A DNA stretch of 64,000 nucleotides from Chromatiaceae bacterium (GCA_026984455.1 JALSSC010000057.1:1-64000), one strand, 5' to 3'. Positions 1-9,059 are shown, numbered from the stretch's first letter. Notes: generated by a model from the letters alone, not told the origin. Made by a program: numbers and translations.

Positions 1-858
1 TTTTCGACCCGATCCGCGTTACCCCCAGCGTAACCCTTTGATCCTTGGTTCGTGCTTGGGGTAAAAGAAATTTCACTCCCATCACACGATCCCTCGGATC
101 AATCACTTACGTACAGCGCAAAAGGCTCACGCGGGCTCATGTCGCGGTTTTCCCGGGTCGTTCCTCGCTTCCTTGGGTAAGGCCCTACACCGCAGGCGGG
201 GCGGCAGCGAGTCATAGCGGGGACGAGACATCCAGGGCTGCGAGTGGGCACAGTGGCCGAAGATCCGTGGTGCTCACTCGGCCCAACCCCCAGACCCTCC
301 CGAATACAGACACGGACGGGCCTTGCCCATCGTCCAGAGCACCTTCCTGCGCCCGTGGAGCCGCCCTCAGCCGCGATTGCGTTCGGGTGGAGTCGGCTGT
401 GCGAGAGACATCCAGGCCAAGGCCGGTCCCACAGCGACAGGACCTGTCCCGTTGGGGTCCTGTAGTCGGACCTGGGCGTTATACCCGTCCCACGTGAATG
501 TTTCGCTACTGCGGCCGCCCCTCGCACCGCCGGGCGGTATGGCGATTGTTCGCCATAGCCCCGCCAGGACTCGCGCCCACGCCTTGGCCAGAGGCGCGAG
601 GAAGACCCTCGAAAAACGAGATGTCCACTGGGGAAGTGGTATACCGGGAAGGTCCCATGGCCTGTCCCCGGTTTCCTCAAGATACCCCCTCCCCTGCCGA
701 AACCCGTGCATAAGGACCTTCGTGACAGCCACATTTCTCCCCCGGACACTACTGAGGATGCAGGCGCATTGAAGGCCCCCTCCCCGCCTCTCGGATCGCA
801 GGGGCGGACAAGGACGCGCACAGCGCGAATCTCACGGCCATGACAGGAACGACACCCC
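1..858. other. Intergenic region upstream of the chemotaxis operon
   Basis: No convincing gene. The reading frames here have no recognisable domain and read like open frames of GC-rich non-coding DNA. A stem of TTACCCC (19-25) with GGGGTAA (58-64) could end a gene lying to the left. Positions about 130-240 resemble a decayed interior of the dispersed palindromic repeat family (compare 38743-38820 and 61260-61310). A clearer copy follows at 480-645. I see no strong promoter in front of the operon that starts at 859. Confidence 0.6.
480..645 (+). repeat. Dispersed palindromic element, copy A
   Basis: Left end TATACCCGTCCCACGTGAAT at 480; right end is a GGTATACC at 638-645. The interior holds a module (about 560-625) that, read on the minus strand, matches the CGTTTTTCGAGGG...CTCTGGGCAAGGC module of other copies, for example 61260. 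It also has a short hairpin TATGGCGA/TCGCCATA (539-559). Non-coding. Related copies lie at 6380, 9060, 9224, 19819, 38683, 53578 and 61238. Confidence 0.65.
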
Positions 859-1617
859 ATGCGCAGTATCGCCGTCATCAACCAGAAGGGAGGTGTAGGC
901 AAGACCACCATCACCGCCAATCTGGGGCATGCCCTGGCCCTGGCGGGAAGGCGCGTCACCCTGGTGGATCTGGATCCCCAGGGCCACCTCAGCGCCAGCC
1001 TGGGTATATTCAAACCCCCGGCCCGAGGCATCGCCGACCTCATGCAGGGGGACGCCAAAGACCTCGACGGCCTCGCCATCCACAGCCGTGAACGCCTGAC
1101 CCTGATCCCCGCCGGGAAAGGCCTCAGCGAGATCGGGGAACTCCGTGAAGGAGCGGCGGACCGCGCCTATCTGTTACGCCGCTGCCTGCAAGAACACCTG
1201 CGGGACCAGGACTTTCTGCTGCTGGACTGCCCACCCTCCGCCGGCTTGCTGATGGCCAACGCGGTGCTTGGGGCGGACGAGGCCCTGATCCCGGTGACCG
1301 GCGATTACCTGGGTCTCAACGGACTGGCCCAGCTGATGTTGACCCTGAAGAAGTTCCAGCGTTTCCGCGAACGCCCCCTGCGCCCCTGGATCCAACTGAG
1401 TCGCTTCCAGACCCGCCGACGCCTGGCACGCGAAGTGGAACGCAAGCTCCTGGACCACTTCCCCGGCCGCGTCCTGCCCCACCCGATTCAGGAGGCAGCG
1501 GTGCTGGCCGAATGTCCTGGAGTGGGACGCAGTATCTTCGAATACCGCCCGCGCAGCCGTGCCGCCGCCGAATTCAAGGCCCTCGCCCAAGACCTGATCG
1601 AGGAACACACCCGATGA
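859..1617 (+). CDS. ParA-family ATPase of the chemotaxis operon (ParC-like)
   Basis: 252 aa. A deviant Walker A box, KGGVGKT, sits at residues 10-16, the A' segment DLDPQG at 37-42 and the Walker B segment LLDCPPS at 121-127, as in MinD/ParA ATPases. It heads an operon containing CheR, CheD and CheB, so the likely role is positioning chemotaxis arrays or proteins, like ParC or ParP-partner ATPases, rather than chromosome or plasmid partition. There is no parB next to it. The start at 859 gives the full motif and lies about 12 nt after a weak CAGGAA site. The stop overlaps the next start (ATGA). The protein is about the usual length for chemotaxis-linked ParA; the C-terminal 80 residues are rich in Arg and less conserved. 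Confidence 0.88.
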   Translation: MRSIAVINQKGGVGKTTITANLGHALALAGRRVTLVDLDPQGHLSASLGIFKPPARGIADLMQGDAKDLDGLAIHSRERLTLIPAGKGLSEIGELREGAADRAYLLRRCLQEHLRDQDFLLLDCPPSAGLLMANAVLGADEALIPVTGDYLGLNGLAQLMLTLKKFQRFRERPLRPWIQLSRFQTRRRLAREVERKLLDHFPGRVLPHPIQEAAVLAECPGVGRSIFEYRPRSRAAAEFKALAQDLIEEHTR

Positions 1618-2045
1618 CCGTCATGAACCACGACCCCTTGGCCGACCTGGAGCCCGAACCCACGGATGCGGCCCCCACCAACGAGAACCCGACCAGCGCC
1701 CCCGATCCCGGGCCGAGTCCGGCGAGCGACGACTCGGTCGCTCCCCCCACGCCGGCAGAGGCCGCAGCCGACGAAACCACCATCGAACTGGGCGAAGCCC
1801 TCGGCATCCAGGAAGTCGCGGCCGCCTGGAACGAATGGCGGCCCCATCTCGAACACCAAGGCGTTCCCTTGCCCATCGATCCCGGCCGCCTCCAGGAAAT
1901 CGACGGCACCGGCCTGCAGCTGCTGTGCATGTTGAGCAGGCACCGTCCCCTGCGCTGGACCACACACTCTCCCCTGCTGCACGACGCCGCACGCCTTTTC
2001 GGTGTCAGTGCGGCCCTCGGTCTCGATACGGAGGGACGACCATGA
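1614..2045 (+). CDS. STAS-domain protein (anti-sigma-antagonist type)
   Basis: 143 aa. The first 50 residues are a Pro/Ala/Asp-rich linker. A compact STAS-like domain follows (about 55-140) with the signature DGTGLQLL at 97-104; T99 occupies the place where SpoIIAA-type proteins are phosphorylated. Small STAS proteins of this type are common beside cheA/ParA genes, where they are thought to bind the kinase array or regulate signalling; the precise role is unknown. The start is taken at 1614, overlapping the parA stop (ATGA); ATG 1623 is an alternative. It is also overlapped by the next gene (ATGA at 2042), so translational coupling through parA-STAS-cheZ-like is likely. Confidence 0.72.
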   Translation: MTVMNHDPLADLEPEPTDAAPTNENPTSAPDPGPSPASDDSVAPPTPAEAAADETTIELGEALGIQEVAAAWNEWRPHLEHQGVPLPIDPGRLQEIDGTGLQLLCMLSRHRPLRWTTHSPLLHDAARLFGVSAALGLDTEGRP

Positions 2046-2605
2046 ACCCAAAGGCCCCTTCCAACGCCAACGCCCCCGACCTCGACTGGAGCCAGGTGCG
2101 CGAGACCGTGCGCATGCTCTATCTGTCCGTGGCCCAGTTGGACATGGCCTTGCGTGATGGAGACGAATCGGTCGATGCCCTAAGCAACTCGTTCACCGAT
2201 CTCATCGGCAACGTCCAGGCCATCTCTGCCGACGCCTCGGTCCTGGTCGACCAAGGTGCCGACACCGAGGCCCTGCAGCGAATCCAGGCCCGCTGCGAGA
2301 CCGTCACCGGCCGCGTGCAGGAGGCCATCGTCGCCTTCCAGTTCTACGACAAACTCGCCCAACGCCTGCACCACGTCATGCGCGGACTGCACGACCTGGC
2401 CGAGGTCGTGGACGACCCCGACCGACTGTATAACCCCCGGGCCTGGCATGATCTGCAACAGGCCATCCGCGAGCGTTACAGCATGCGCGAGGAACAATTG
2501 ATGTTCGAGGCCCTGATCTCCGGGGCCAGCGTGGAGCAGGCCTTGGCCTTGTTCGAGGCCGGGCGCACCCAGACCAGCCCGGATGACGCCGTCGAGTTGT
2601 TCTGA
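2042..2605 (+). CDS. CheZ-like CheY-P phosphatase candidate
   Basis: 187 aa, predicted largely helical with no membrane segment. Around residues 97-112 it carries the sequence FQFYDKLAQRL. This places D103 and Q107 in a D-x-x-x-Q arrangement, the same spacing as the catalytic Asp/Gln of CheZ (FQDLTGQ). The C-terminus ends in an acidic-hydrophobic tail (DDAVELF), reminiscent of the CheY-binding tail of CheZ. It is shorter than E. coli CheZ (214 aa) and otherwise not obviously homologous. Its position between STAS and cheR supports a role in phosphosignal termination. The catalytic assignment is inference from the motif, context and helical character. Confidence 0.6.
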   Translation: MNPKAPSNANAPDLDWSQVRETVRMLYLSVAQLDMALRDGDESVDALSNSFTDLIGNVQAISADASVLVDQGADTEALQRIQARCETVTGRVQEAIVAFQFYDKLAQRLHHVMRGLHDLAEVVDDPDRLYNPRAWHDLQQAIRERYSMREEQLMFEALISGASVEQALALFEAGRTQTSPDDAVELF

Positions 2606-2631
2606 ATCCCAACACCCTCGAAGGAGCCGCC

Positions 2632-3477
2632 ATGGACGCCACCAGCCAACGCGAATTCCCATACACTCGACAGGATTTCGACTTTCTGCGCCGGATCGCT
2701 CATGAGCGCACCGGCATCGTCGTGGGTGACGACAAGTTCGACATGTTCTACGCGCGCCTGTCGCGCCGCCTGCGCCAACTCGGTCTGGGCAGCTTTGGTG
2801 ACTATTGCCAATACCTGCGAAAAGACCCCCACGGCCAGGAGGCACTCGAACTGGTCAACGCCATCACCACCAATCTCACCGCCTTCTTTCGCGAACGTCA
2901 CCACTTCGACTATCTCGCAGACGAGATCGTCCCGGAGTTCCTGCGCCAGCACCCCGGGAAGGCCCCTTTCCGGATCTGGTCGGCCGGCTGCTCCACGGGC
3001 GAAGAACCTTACAGCCTGGCCATGACCCTGCTAGACCGCTGGCCCGGGCACCGCCGGGATGATCTCCACATCCATGCCACCGACATCGACTCCAACGTCC
3101 TTGCCAACGCCTCGGCAGGCATCTATCCCCAGGAACGGGTACGGGACCTGCCGCGTCCCCTGCTCAAGCGCTGGTTCCTGCGCGGTACGGGCACTCAGGC
3201 GGGAAAGGTCCGGGTGAAGCCGGAACTCAAGCGCCCCCTGGCCTTCTCCCAGCTCAATCTGCTCGCCCCCTGGCACTGGGACGATCCCATGCACGTCATC
3301 TTCTGTCGCAACGTCATCATCTACTTCGGACAGGAGGACAAGGCCCGTTTGGTGAACCGCTTTGCCGACGCCCTGGTAGACGGCGGTTACTTGTTCATCG
3401 GCCATTCCGAGACCCTCAATCGCACCAGTGACCGCTTCGAACTCATCGGTCGAACCATCTACCGCAAAGGGAGGTGA
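2632..3477 (+). CDS. cheR: Chemotaxis protein methyltransferase CheR
   Basis: 281 aa, the usual length. It transfers methyl groups from S-adenosylmethionine to glutamates of chemoreceptors. The N-terminal helical domain (about 10-85) contains the Arg-rich segment ARLSRRLRQL. The catalytic domain has the SAM motif SAGCSTGEEPYS at 117-128 and a late FCRNVIIYF motif typical of the family. Start ATG 2632 follows GAAGGAGCC. The stop overlaps or abuts cheD. With CheB in the same operon it forms the adaptation pair. Confidence 0.95.
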   Translation: MDATSQREFPYTRQDFDFLRRIAHERTGIVVGDDKFDMFYARLSRRLRQLGLGSFGDYCQYLRKDPHGQEALELVNAITTNLTAFFRERHHFDYLADEIVPEFLRQHPGKAPFRIWSAGCSTGEEPYSLAMTLLDRWPGHRRDDLHIHATDIDSNVLANASAGIYPQERVRDLPRPLLKRWFLRGTGTQAGKVRVKPELKRPLAFSQLNLLAPWHWDDPMHVIFCRNVIIYFGQEDKARLVNRFADALVDGGYLFIGHSETLNRTSDRFELIGRTIYRKGR

Positions 3478-3479
3478 AG

Positions 3480-4109
3480 ATGCTCGCCGCCAAGCGCCAT
3501 CTGATCGAGCCCCCACTGCCCGGCTTCGAAGGCATCAACCGTTTCTGGGACAAGGAACACGATTGCCCTGCGGCCAAGATCCTCCCCGGAGAGTATTACG
3601 TGACTACGCGAAACGATCTGATCACCACCGTACTGGGTTCCTGCGTATCGGCCTGCATCCGTGACCGCCTGTTCGGCATTGGCGGCATGAACCACTTCAT
3701 GCTGCCCCTGTCGGACGACGGTCAATGGAACGGCGGAGGCGACCTGGCCACCCGTTACGGAAACTACGCCATGGAGCACCTCATCAACGACATCATCAAA
3801 CACGGAGGTCATCGCAGCCACCTGGAGGCCAAGATCTTCGGTGGCAGCCGGGTCCTCGACGGACGCACCGACGTGGGTACCGCCAACATCGCCTTCGTGC
3901 GCGAATACCTGGCCACCGAGGAGATCCCCCTGCTGGCCGAAGACGTGGGTGGTATCCACCCGCGCAAGGTGGTGTTCTTTCCAAAGGACGGGCGGGTGCG
4001 GGTCAAGCGCATAAAACACCTGCACAACGACACCATCGTCCAACGCGAGCGCAACTATCGACACCAATTGGAAGAACGACCGATCGAAGGTGGCATCGAG
4101 CTGTTTTGA
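3480..4109 (+). CDS. cheD: Chemoreceptor glutamine deamidase CheD
   Basis: About 209 aa. It deamidates specific receptor glutamines. The conserved catalytic cysteine lies in [10 protein letters not shown] (C55) and the histidine in GGMNHFMLP (H72); the segment [12 protein letters not shown] provides the third conserved patch. The protein ends in the common CheD tail GGIELF. An upstream GTG (3474) overlapping the cheR stop is possible, but GGAGGTG sits 5 nt before ATG 3480, so I take 3480. Followed by cheB after 38 nt. Confidence 0.93.
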   Translation: MLAAKRHLIEPPLPGFEGINRFWDKEHDCPAAKILPGEYYVTTRNDLITTVLGSCVSACIRDRLFGIGGMNHFMLPLSDDGQWNGGGDLATRYGNYAMEHLINDIIKHGGHRSHLEAKIFGGSRVLDGRTDVGTANIAFVREYLATEEIPLLAEDVGGIHPRKVVFFPKDGRVRVKRIKHLHNDTIVQRERNYRHQLEERPIEGGIELF

Positions 4110-4147
4110 CCCACTGTGAGAAAATGGAAACCCAGAGAGGACATGTC

Positions 4148-5176
4148 ATGGTAAAGGTCTTGATAATCGACGATTCCGCCCTGGTGCGACGGATGCTCAG
4201 CGAGATCCTGGGCAATGCCCCGGACATCGAGGTGGTGGGGACCGCCCCCGACCCCTATGTGGCCCGCGACAAGATCAAGCGCCTGGAGCCCGACGTCCTC
4301 ACCCTGGACGTGGAGATGCCGCGCATGGACGGGCTCACCTTCCTGGCCAACCTCATGCGTCTCCACCCGCTGCCCGTGGTGATGATCTCGTCCCTCACCG
4401 AGCAGGGCGCCGATACCACCCTGCGGGCGCTCGAGCTGGGGGCCGTGGACTTCGTCGCCAAACCCAAGCTGGACCTGGCCGCCGGTCTCGAGGCCTATGC
4501 CGAAGAGATCCTCGGCAAGGTCCGCACCGCGGCCCGGGCGCGGGTGAGGTCACGTCCGCGCAAAGACGCTCCCGCTCCCATCCAGGCCCGCGGCCACTTC
4601 CGTACCACCGACCGCATCATCGGCATCGGCGCCTCGACCGGTGGCACCGAGGCCGTGCGCGAGATCCTCCAGGCCCTGCCCCCGGGGATGCCCGGGATCG
4701 TCATCACCCAGCACATACCGGCCGCCTTCAGCGCCAGCTTCGCCCAACGCCTGGACAGCCACAGCGCCCTCAAGGTGGCCGAGGCCCGGGACGGCCAACA
4801 GATCCTCCCCGGCCATGCCTTCGTCGCCCCCGGCGACGCCCATCTGGAGGTGGCACGGGATGGCGCCCGCTATCTCTGCCGGGTGCATGACAGCCCGCCG
4901 GTGAACCGCCACCGGCCCTCGGTGGAGGTGACCATGCGCAGCATGGCCCGCAACGTGGGCCGCAACGGCATCGGGCTGATGCTCACTGGCATGGGTGCCG
5001 ACGGCGCCGAAGGACTGGGTGAGATGCGCCGCGCCGGGGCCCACATCCTCGCCCAGGACGAACGCACCAGCGTGGTCTGGGGTATGCCTGGGGAAGTCGT
5101 CAAACGCGGCTATGCCCACGAGGTCCTGCCCCTTGGGGCGATCGCCGCGCGGCTGGTGGAATTGGCCCAGGGGTGA
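4148..5176 (+). CDS. cheB: Protein-glutamate methylesterase CheB
   Basis: 342 aa. An N-terminal receiver domain (1-120) has D8, D9 and the phospho-acceptor D54 in [13 protein letters not shown] linker follows, then the methylesterase domain with the Ser-His-Asp triad at S163 (GASTGG), H189 (QHIPAAF) and D285 (MGADG), matching the family spacing. It demethylates and deamidates receptors, counteracting CheR. The start at 4148 is preceded by GAGAGG; an in-frame ATG at 4124 would add eight residues ahead of the receiver core. Last gene of the operon; sspB converges from the right. Confidence 0.95.
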   Translation: MVKVLIIDDSALVRRMLSEILGNAPDIEVVGTAPDPYVARDKIKRLEPDVLTLDVEMPRMDGLTFLANLMRLHPLPVVMISSLTEQGADTTLRALELGAVDFVAKPKLDLAAGLEAYAEEILGKVRTAARARVRSRPRKDAPAPIQARGHFRTTDRIIGIGASTGGTEAVREILQALPPGMPGIVITQHIPAAFSASFAQRLDSHSALKVAEARDGQQILPGHAFVAPGDAHLEVARDGARYLCRVHDSPPVNRHRPSVEVTMRSMARNVGRNGIGLMLTGMGADGAEGLGEMRRAGAHILAQDERTSVVWGMPGEVVKRGYAHEVLPLGAIAARLVELAQG

Positions 5177-5222
5177 GGCTGACCGGGGCGGCTTCGAAGC
5201 AAGTTAGTCCGGCCCAGACGAT

Positions 5223-5249
5223 GGCCGGGGCCACCTGGACCGGCCTATT
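5223..5249 (+). terminator. Possible terminator after cheB
   Basis: GGCCGG (5223-5228) pairs with CCGGCC (5240-5245) and is followed by TATTT. It overlaps the last codons of the convergent sspB. The T-tract is short, so termination strength is uncertain. Confidence 0.35.
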
Positions 5250-5688
5250 TGACCAGTCGCAATCCCGCTCGGTTGGGCCTCTTTCCCGCCTTCTCCTCCT
5301 CGGATTTCGGACCCTTCCCGCCTGAGATCACCGAGGGCCGGGGCCGTTCAGGCCCGGCCGCCGGTTGCGGTTGCGGCTCAGGCTCATCCGGGAACAACAT
5401 CCCGCGCCCGTTCTCCTTGGCATAGAGGCCCATCACCGCATGGGGGGGGATGAACACATCCATGGGACGGCCGCCGAAGCGCGCATTGAAATAGATCATG
5501 TCGTTGCCCAGGTCCAGGGCCTTCACCGCGCCCGGTGAGATGTTGAGCACGATACGCCCGTCCTCGGCGAATCCCTTCGGGACCCGCACCCCCTCCCTCT
5601 CCACGTTCACCAGGAGATAGGGGGTCATGTCGTTGTCCAGCAACCAGTCGTAGACGGCCCGCAGCAAGTAGGGTCGGTTCGAGGTCAT
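5245..5688 (-). CDS. sspB: ClpXP adaptor SspB
   Basis: 147 aa. SspB binds the ssrA tag and delivers tagged proteins to ClpXP. The start MTSNRPYLLRA is typical of the family; the Sm-like fold covers about residues 5-105 and includes the conserved NISPGAV and IYFNARFGG segments. A charged tail ends in RAGLRLVK, the ClpX-binding XB-type terminus (usually LRVVK). A GTG at 5706 overlapping the sspA stop is a possible upstream start, but 5688 matches homologues. Cotranscribed behind sspA. Confidence 0.92.
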   Translation of the reverse strand: MTSNRPYLLRAVYDWLLDNDMTPYLLVNVEREGVRVPKGFAEDGRIVLNISPGAVKALDLGNDMIYFNARFGGRPMDVFIPPHAVMGLYAKENGRGMLFPDEPEPQPQPAAGPERPRPSVISGGKGPKSEEEKAGKRPNRAGLRLVK

Positions 5689-5702
5689 CGTCTGTTCTTC
5701 GG

Positions 5703-6329
5703 TCACAAGCGCATCTCCACTTCCATCTCGGACAGGCTCTTCTTGAAGGAATCCCGGCCAAAAAGGCGCCGTGCATACTGTTTGACCGCCCGGGTCTGGG
5801 CGGGGAGTTCCACCCCCAGGGCTGGCAGGCGCCACAACAAAGGGGCGAGGGCGCAGTCCACCAGAGAGAATTCCTCACTCATGAAAAAGGGCATGGCATC
5901 GAAGATGGGGGTGCTGCTGGTCAGGCTGTCGCGCAAGGCCTTGCGCGCCGCGGCCGCCTGCTCCTTGGTGCCCTCCAGGATACGATCCATGAGGCGATAC
6001 CAGTCCTGATCCACACGGTACAGGAAGAGCCGTGACTTGGCCCTGGACACGGGATCCACCGGCAGCAACGGGGGGTGCGGAAAACGTTCGTCCAGATACT
6101 CCATGGTGATGCGGGACTCGTACAGGCGCAGATCCCGGTCCACCAGCGTCGGCAGGGTCCCGTAGGGATTGAAGTCGATGAGTTCATCGGGGAGGTTCAA
6201 CGGATCCACATCGACGATGTCCACGCTGATGTTCTTCTCTGCGAGGACCATGCGCACCCGGTGACTATAGGCACTCTGCGGGTCCGAATAGAGGGTCATC
6301 ACGGATCTTCTGCTGGGGGCGACTGCCAT
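5703..6329 (-). CDS. sspA: Stringent starvation protein A (GST-fold RNA polymerase partner)
   Basis: 208 aa. It begins MAVAPSRRSVMTLYSD, closely like E. coli SspA. A thioredoxin-like N-terminal domain is followed by the helical GST domain containing EYLDERFPHPPL and SLVDCALAPLLWRLP. It acts with RNA polymerase during stress and starvation. Start taken at 6329; the longer upstream frame would translate through the palindromic repeat at 6380. The sspA-sspB pair downstream of petABC is a common beta/gammaproteobacterial order. Confidence 0.94.
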   Translation of the reverse strand: MAVAPSRRSVMTLYSDPQSAYSHRVRMVLAEKNISVDIVDVDPLNLPDELIDFNPYGTLPTLVDRDLRLYESRITMEYLDERFPHPPLLPVDPVSRAKSRLFLYRVDQDWYRLMDRILEGTKEQAAAARKALRDSLTSSTPIFDAMPFFMSEEFSLVDCALAPLLWRLPALGVELPAQTRAVKQYARRLFGRDSFKKSLSEMEVEMRL

Positions 6330-6379
6330 GAACGGACTCCCGAACGCTTCCTTAGGACAACGAAAAAAGGCGCATCGTA

Positions 6380-6415
6380 TATACCCGTCGCACGTGTTCA
6401 CGTGCCACGGGTATA
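6380..6415. repeat. Minimal palindromic copy of the dispersed element (copy B)
   Basis: Two 17-nt arms, TATACCCGTCGCACGTG and CACGTGCCACGGGTATA, are separated by TT and pair with a single mismatch. These are the two termini seen around longer copies, fused with no interior. It lies between sspA and petC. Confidence 0.75.
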
Positions 6416-6443
6416 CCTCAACCGTGCGCCTTCTACCGGAAGG

Positions 6444-6470
6444 CCCCTCTGCCCGCGGGAGGCAGAGGGG
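6444..6470 (-). terminator. Hairpin terminator of the pet operon
   Basis: A perfect 10-bp stem, CCCCTCTGCC (6444-6453) with GGCAGAGGGG (6461-6470), has a 7-nt loop and lies 9 nt beyond the petC stop on the minus strand. No clear T-run follows, so it may also protect the mRNA end. Confidence 0.6.
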
Positions 6471-6479
6471 TCGGTGGGA

Positions 6480-7196
6480 TCAATGCACGTCCTTCCAATA
6501 CTCCTTTTTGAGCATATAGGCCAGCACGAAGAACACGGCGATGAACAGCAACACCCAGACCCCCAGGCGCTGGCGCTCCAGCTTGATGGGCTCGGCCACG
6601 TAGGCGAGGAAGGCCGTCAGGTCGCGCATGGCCGAGTCGAACGTCTCCTTGTCCATGCTGCCCGCCTGCACCAGTTCGAATTCGGGCTTGCCGCCCTCTT
6701 CCGAGACCAGCCTCTGAACGCCCTGCAACTCCCACAGCACGTGTGGCATACCCACCTGGGGAAAGACGGTGTTGTTGACGCCCCAGGGTCGGCTGTCGTC
6801 CTTGTAGAAACTGCGCAGATAGGTGTAGATCCAGTCCTCTCCCCGCCGGCGAGTGATCAGCGAGAGGTCGGGCGGCGCGGCGCCGAACCAGGCCGCGGCC
6901 TGGTCACCACGCATGTTGATGGCCATGGGCTCGCCGATCTTGTCGGCCGTGAACATCAGGTTTTCCTTCACCGCCTGCTTGCTCAGCCCCAGATCCTTGG
7001 CCATACGGTTGTAACGCTCGTACTTGAGGGAGTGGCAACCCATGCAATAGTTCACGAACAGACGGGCACCCCGTTGCAGGGAGGCCTGATCGGACAGATC
7101 CACGGCCGGATCCTCCAGATGTACACCCCCCTCGTTGGCATAGGCGGCGAATACCGGCGTCAGGGCCAGACAGAATCCCAGAATCAGCTTTTTCAT
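6480..7196 (-). CDS. petC: Cytochrome c1 of the bc1 complex
   Basis: 238 aa. A cleavable signal peptide (about 1-20, ending AAYA) is followed by the single haem c site CMGCH at 51-55. The typical FGAAPPDLSLI and MPHVLWELQG segments follow, and a C-terminal membrane anchor lies at about 213-230. It carries electrons from the Rieske centre to soluble cytochromes in the periplasm. Start overlaps the petB stop by 4 bp. Last gene of petABC. Confidence 0.95.
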   Translation of the reverse strand: MKKLILGFCLALTPVFAAYANEGGVHLEDPAVDLSDQASLQRGARLFVNYCMGCHSLKYERYNRMAKDLGLSKQAVKENLMFTADKIGEPMAINMRGDQAAAWFGAAPPDLSLITRRRGEDWIYTYLRSFYKDDSRPWGVNNTVFPQVGMPHVLWELQGVQRLVSEEGGKPEFELVQAGSMDKETFDSAMRDLTAFLAYVAEPIKLERQRLGVWVLLFIAVFFVLAYMLKKEYWKDVH

Positions 7197-8434
7197 TTGG
7201 TCACCCTCTCCGGTACCGGTTTGGTCTTGTCCAGTTTGCTATAGATGGGCATCAGCAGGAAGAACGCGAAGTACAGCGCCGTACTGATCTGGGCGATCAG
7301 GGTCTTGACGGGTGAAGGCGGCTGGGTGCCCAGGTAACCCAACACCAGAAACACCACCACGAACATGGCGAGCATCGCCTTGCTGATGGGACCCTTGTAG
7401 CGGATGGACTTGACCGGACTGCGATCCAACCAGGGCAGGAAGAAGAACACCAGGATGGAGGCGAACATCGCCACCACCCCGGGCAGGGCCGACCCGGCCA
7501 TGGAGGGCACGGCGCGCAGGATCGCGTAGAAGGGGGTGAAGTACCACACCGGGGCGATGTGCAGGGGGGTCTTCAAGGGATTGGCCGGCTCGAAGTTGGG
7601 GTGTTCCAGGAAGAACCCGAAGAAGCCCGGCTTGAAGAAGATCACCGCCGCGAACAGGAACAGGAAGCCCGCCACCCCCACGATGTCCTTCACCGAATAG
7701 TAGGGATGGAAGGGGATGCCGTCGGCCGGGGCCTTGTCGCTCCAGCGGTTGCCCTTGGGGCCCTTCTTGATCTCGATGCCGTCGGGGTTGTTGGAGCCCA
7801 CCTTGTGCAGGGCCACGATATGCACGAATACCAGGGCGGCGAGAATGAAGGGCAGCAGGAAGTGGAGGGCGAAGAAGCGGTTCAGGGTCACGTCGGAGAT
7901 CACGTAGTCACCGCGGATCCAGACCGAGAGGTCGTCGCCGATCACCGGAATGGCGCTGAACAGGTTGACGATGACCTGGGCGCCCCAGTAGGACATCTGC
8001 CCCCAGGGCAGGAGGTAACCGAAGAAGGCCGTGGCCATCATGGCCAGATAGATGATCACCCCGATGATCCACAGGAGTTCCCGCGGCTTGCGGTAGGAGC
8101 CGTACATGAGACCGCGGAACATGTGCAGATAGACCACGATGAAGAAGGCCGAGGCGCCCACCGAATGCATGTAGCGGATCAGCCAGCCCCAGTTGGTGTC
8201 GCGCATGATGTACTCCACCGAACTGAAGGCCAGGGTCGCGTCCGGCTTGTAGGACATGGCCAGCCAGACCCCGGTGAGGATCTGGTTGACCAGGACCAGC
8301 ATCGCCAGGGAGCCGAAGAAGTACCAGAAATTGAAGTTCTTCGGTGCGTAATATTGAGCGAGGTGCTCGTTCCACACCTTGGTCATGGGGAAACGTTGGT
8401 CGATCCACTCGACCATGCTGTTCATCATGCTCAT
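7193..8434 (-). CDS. petB: Cytochrome b of the bc1 complex
   Basis: 413 aa with eight or more membrane helices. It contains the two haem b centres and the quinol-oxidation and quinone-reduction sites. Recognisable segments are the GYLLPWGQMSYWGA stretch, the PEWYFxPFYAILR-like segment (here APVWYFTPFYAILRAVP) and helix-associated histidines in RYMHSVGASAFF and LHFLLPF. Full length for a proteobacterial fused cytochrome b. It overlaps petC by 4 bp and the petA stop codon by 1 bp, so the three are translationally coupled. Confidence 0.95.
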   Translation of the reverse strand: MSMMNSMVEWIDQRFPMTKVWNEHLAQYYAPKNFNFWYFFGSLAMLVLVNQILTGVWLAMSYKPDATLAFSSVEYIMRDTNWGWLIRYMHSVGASAFFIVVYLHMFRGLMYGSYRKPRELLWIIGVIIYLAMMATAFFGYLLPWGQMSYWGAQVIVNLFSAIPVIGDDLSVWIRGDYVISDVTLNRFFALHFLLPFILAALVFVHIVALHKVGSNNPDGIEIKKGPKGNRWSDKAPADGIPFHPYYSVKDIVGVAGFLFLFAAVIFFKPGFFGFFLEHPNFEPANPLKTPLHIAPVWYFTPFYAILRAVPSMAGSALPGVVAMFASILVFFFLPWLDRSPVKSIRYKGPISKAMLAMFVVVFLVLGYLGTQPPSPVKTLIAQISTALYFAFFLLMPIYSKLDKTKPVPERVTK

Positions 8435-9027
8435 CAGGCGGCCCCTCCATCTTCACCCACCAGGATCGTGGTGTCGGACAGGTATTTGTGCGCGGGGATG
8501 ACCAGGTTCTTCGGTGCCGGTACGTTCTTGAACACCCGCGCCGCCAGGTCGAAGCGGGAACCGTGGCAGGGACAGAAGAAGCCACCCACCCAGTCGGCCC
8601 CGAGATCCGCCGGGGCGACGTCCGGCCGGTAGGTGGGGGAACACCCCAGGTGCGTGCAGATGCCGATGGCCACCAGGTACTCCGGCTTGATGGAGCGGTA
8701 CTGGTTCTTGCAGTAGTCCGGCTGCTGCGGCATCTCCGAGTTCGGGTCCACCAGGCGGTCGCTCAGGGTCTTGAGATCATCCAGGTTCTTCTGGGTGCGG
8801 TGGACGATCCACACCGGCTTGCCACGCCACTTCACCCGCAGCATGGCCCCTTCCTCCAACTTCGAGATGTCGGCCTCCACCGGGGCGCCGGCGGCCTTGG
8901 CCTTGGCGCTCGGGGCCCAATTGGCCAGGAACGGATAGACGACGTAACCGGCACCCACGGCCCCGACCACGCTGGTGGCGGCGGTCAACATCCGCCTTCG
9001 TTTGAGATCTACGCCCTCTGCACTCAT
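8434..9027 (-). CDS. petA: Rieske iron-sulfur subunit of the bc1 complex
   Basis: 197 aa. The N-terminus has a Tat-type segment (KRRRMLTAATS, residues 9-19) that also serves as the membrane anchor. The 2Fe-2S ligands are C124-H126 (CTHLGC) and C152-H155 (CPCHGS), with structural disulfide cysteines C129 and C154. First gene of petABC, so transcription should start to its right, in or near the repeat island at 9057-9350. Confidence 0.95.
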   Translation of the reverse strand: MSAEGVDLKRRRMLTAATSVVGAVGAGYVVYPFLANWAPSAKAKAAGAPVEADISKLEEGAMLRVKWRGKPVWIVHRTQKNLDDLKTLSDRLVDPNSEMPQQPDYCKNQYRSIKPEYLVAIGICTHLGCSPTYRPDVAPADLGADWVGGFFCPCHGSRFDLAARVFKNVPAPKNLVIPAHKYLSDTTILVGEDGGAA

Positions 9028-9059
9028 AAGCCTTGGTCTCCCCGGTTTGGCTGAACATA

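Noticed and set aside
45-772. Several small plus-strand frames before the chemotaxis operon
   Set aside because: Overlapping frames in different phases without domains or ribosome sites; the region includes repeat sequence.
1614-1622. Start of the STAS gene at ATG 1623
   Set aside because: The ATGA overlap at 1614 is preferred, though both are possible.
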